The position numbers and the translations under genes were made by a program. The notes beneath the pieces were generated by a model, which saw nothing but the letters and a program-made list of their open reading frames with translations, was not told where the DNA came from and searched no databases. Below, one piece after another: positions 13,674 to 13,758 of a stretch of DNA of 13,758 nt. How positions within the stretch are numbered: the first letter of the stretch is position 1; each line of letters starts with the position of its first letter. This stretch comes from JBBDIK01 sp964640385. GTDB taxonomy: Bacteria > Actinomycetota > UBA4738 > JBBDHU01. The stretch is from the NCBI GenBank assembly GCA_964640385.1, contig CAZXFL010000033.1, positions 1-13,758 of the forward strand, given 5' to 3'.

Positions 13674-13758
13674 GTGAGACTCGATCGGCGCCTTATTGCA
13701 TTCCTAAGCTGCTTGGCATTGATAACAACCGGGTGCGCAAGACTGGATAAAGAACAGA
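13674..13758 (+). CDS. N-terminus of a probable lipoprotein, cut by window edge
   Basis: GTG at 13674 opens a frame to the right edge (28 residues): MRLDRR, a hydrophobic core LIAFLSCLALITT, then GCARLDKEQ. This is the pattern of a lipoprotein signal peptide, with Cys21 as the residue to be lipidated. Thr at -3 makes the lipobox non-ideal. An in-frame ATG at 13638 would add 12 residues with an acidic, less signal-like start, so GTG is preferred. No clear Shine-Dalgarno precedes either start. Function cannot be inferred from the visible part. Confidence 0.6.
   Translation, partial: MRLDRRLIAFLSCLALITTGCARLDKEQ

Noticed and set aside
13460..13750. 96-residue plus-strand frame at the right end
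   Set aside because: It starts at TTG without a ribosome site, shows no hydrophobic core or family motif, and overlaps the better-supported lipoprotein start in another frame.

Overview
The window looks like chromosomal DNA from a high-GC member of the Actinomycetota, probably a lineage away from the well-studied genera. Three things support this. The tRNA trio reads Gly-Cys-Val in transcription order. The gene run miaB-miaA-dapF-(aminotransferase)-hflX-lexA-LysM protein-nrdR closely follows the neighbourhood known from Mycobacterium and Corynebacterium. The LexA sites are of the CGAAC-N4-GTTCG type. The assignment rests on gene order and motifs only; no database search was possible.

Layout. 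Positions 1-107 hold the start of an exported protein on the minus strand, cut by the window edge. Positions 310-665 hold tRNA-Val(GAC), tRNA-Cys(GCA) and tRNA-Gly(GCC), all minus strand, each preceded by a TAGACT -10 element. Positions 737-5833 are a minus-strand deoxynucleotide block, nrdR > nrdJ > dut. nrdJ encodes a B12-dependent class II ribonucleotide reductase carrying a 401-residue intein that interrupts the active site. Positions 5916-6919 are a divergent SOS pair: a small membrane/LysM protein (YneA/ChiZ/DivS type) on minus and lexA on plus, with three LexA boxes. Positions 6916-12525 are a compact minus-strand operon miaB > miaA > dapF > dapL-like aminotransferase > hflX, most genes overlapping by a few bases. 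From 12613 to the right end the DNA is less GC-rich and leaves the conserved order: an alpha/beta hydrolase, an intergenic stretch, and the N-terminus of a probable lipoprotein.

How the genes work together. NrdJ makes dNTPs, Dut removes dUTP and supplies dUMP, and NrdR is the nucleotide-sensing repressor. Both the nrdR and the nrdJ upstream regions carry a pair of NrdR-box-like sites with centres 32 bp apart. Next door LexA controls itself and the LysM division inhibitor. One 1-kb stretch thus joins control of dNTP supply with the DNA-damage checkpoint on division. The operon on the right combines tRNA A37 modification (MiaA then MiaB), the last steps to meso-diaminopimelate (aminotransferase, DapF) and a ribosome-splitting GTPase (HflX).

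Most notable points: the intein lies directly before the catalytic thiyl-radical cysteine of NrdJ; the SOS boxes are embedded in the LysM promoter and its first codons; the NrdR-box pairs are repeated with identical spacing; an unexplained perfect inverted repeat overlaps the nrdJ -10; and several promoters point to leaderless mRNAs. I saw no CRISPR array, insertion sequence or rRNA.
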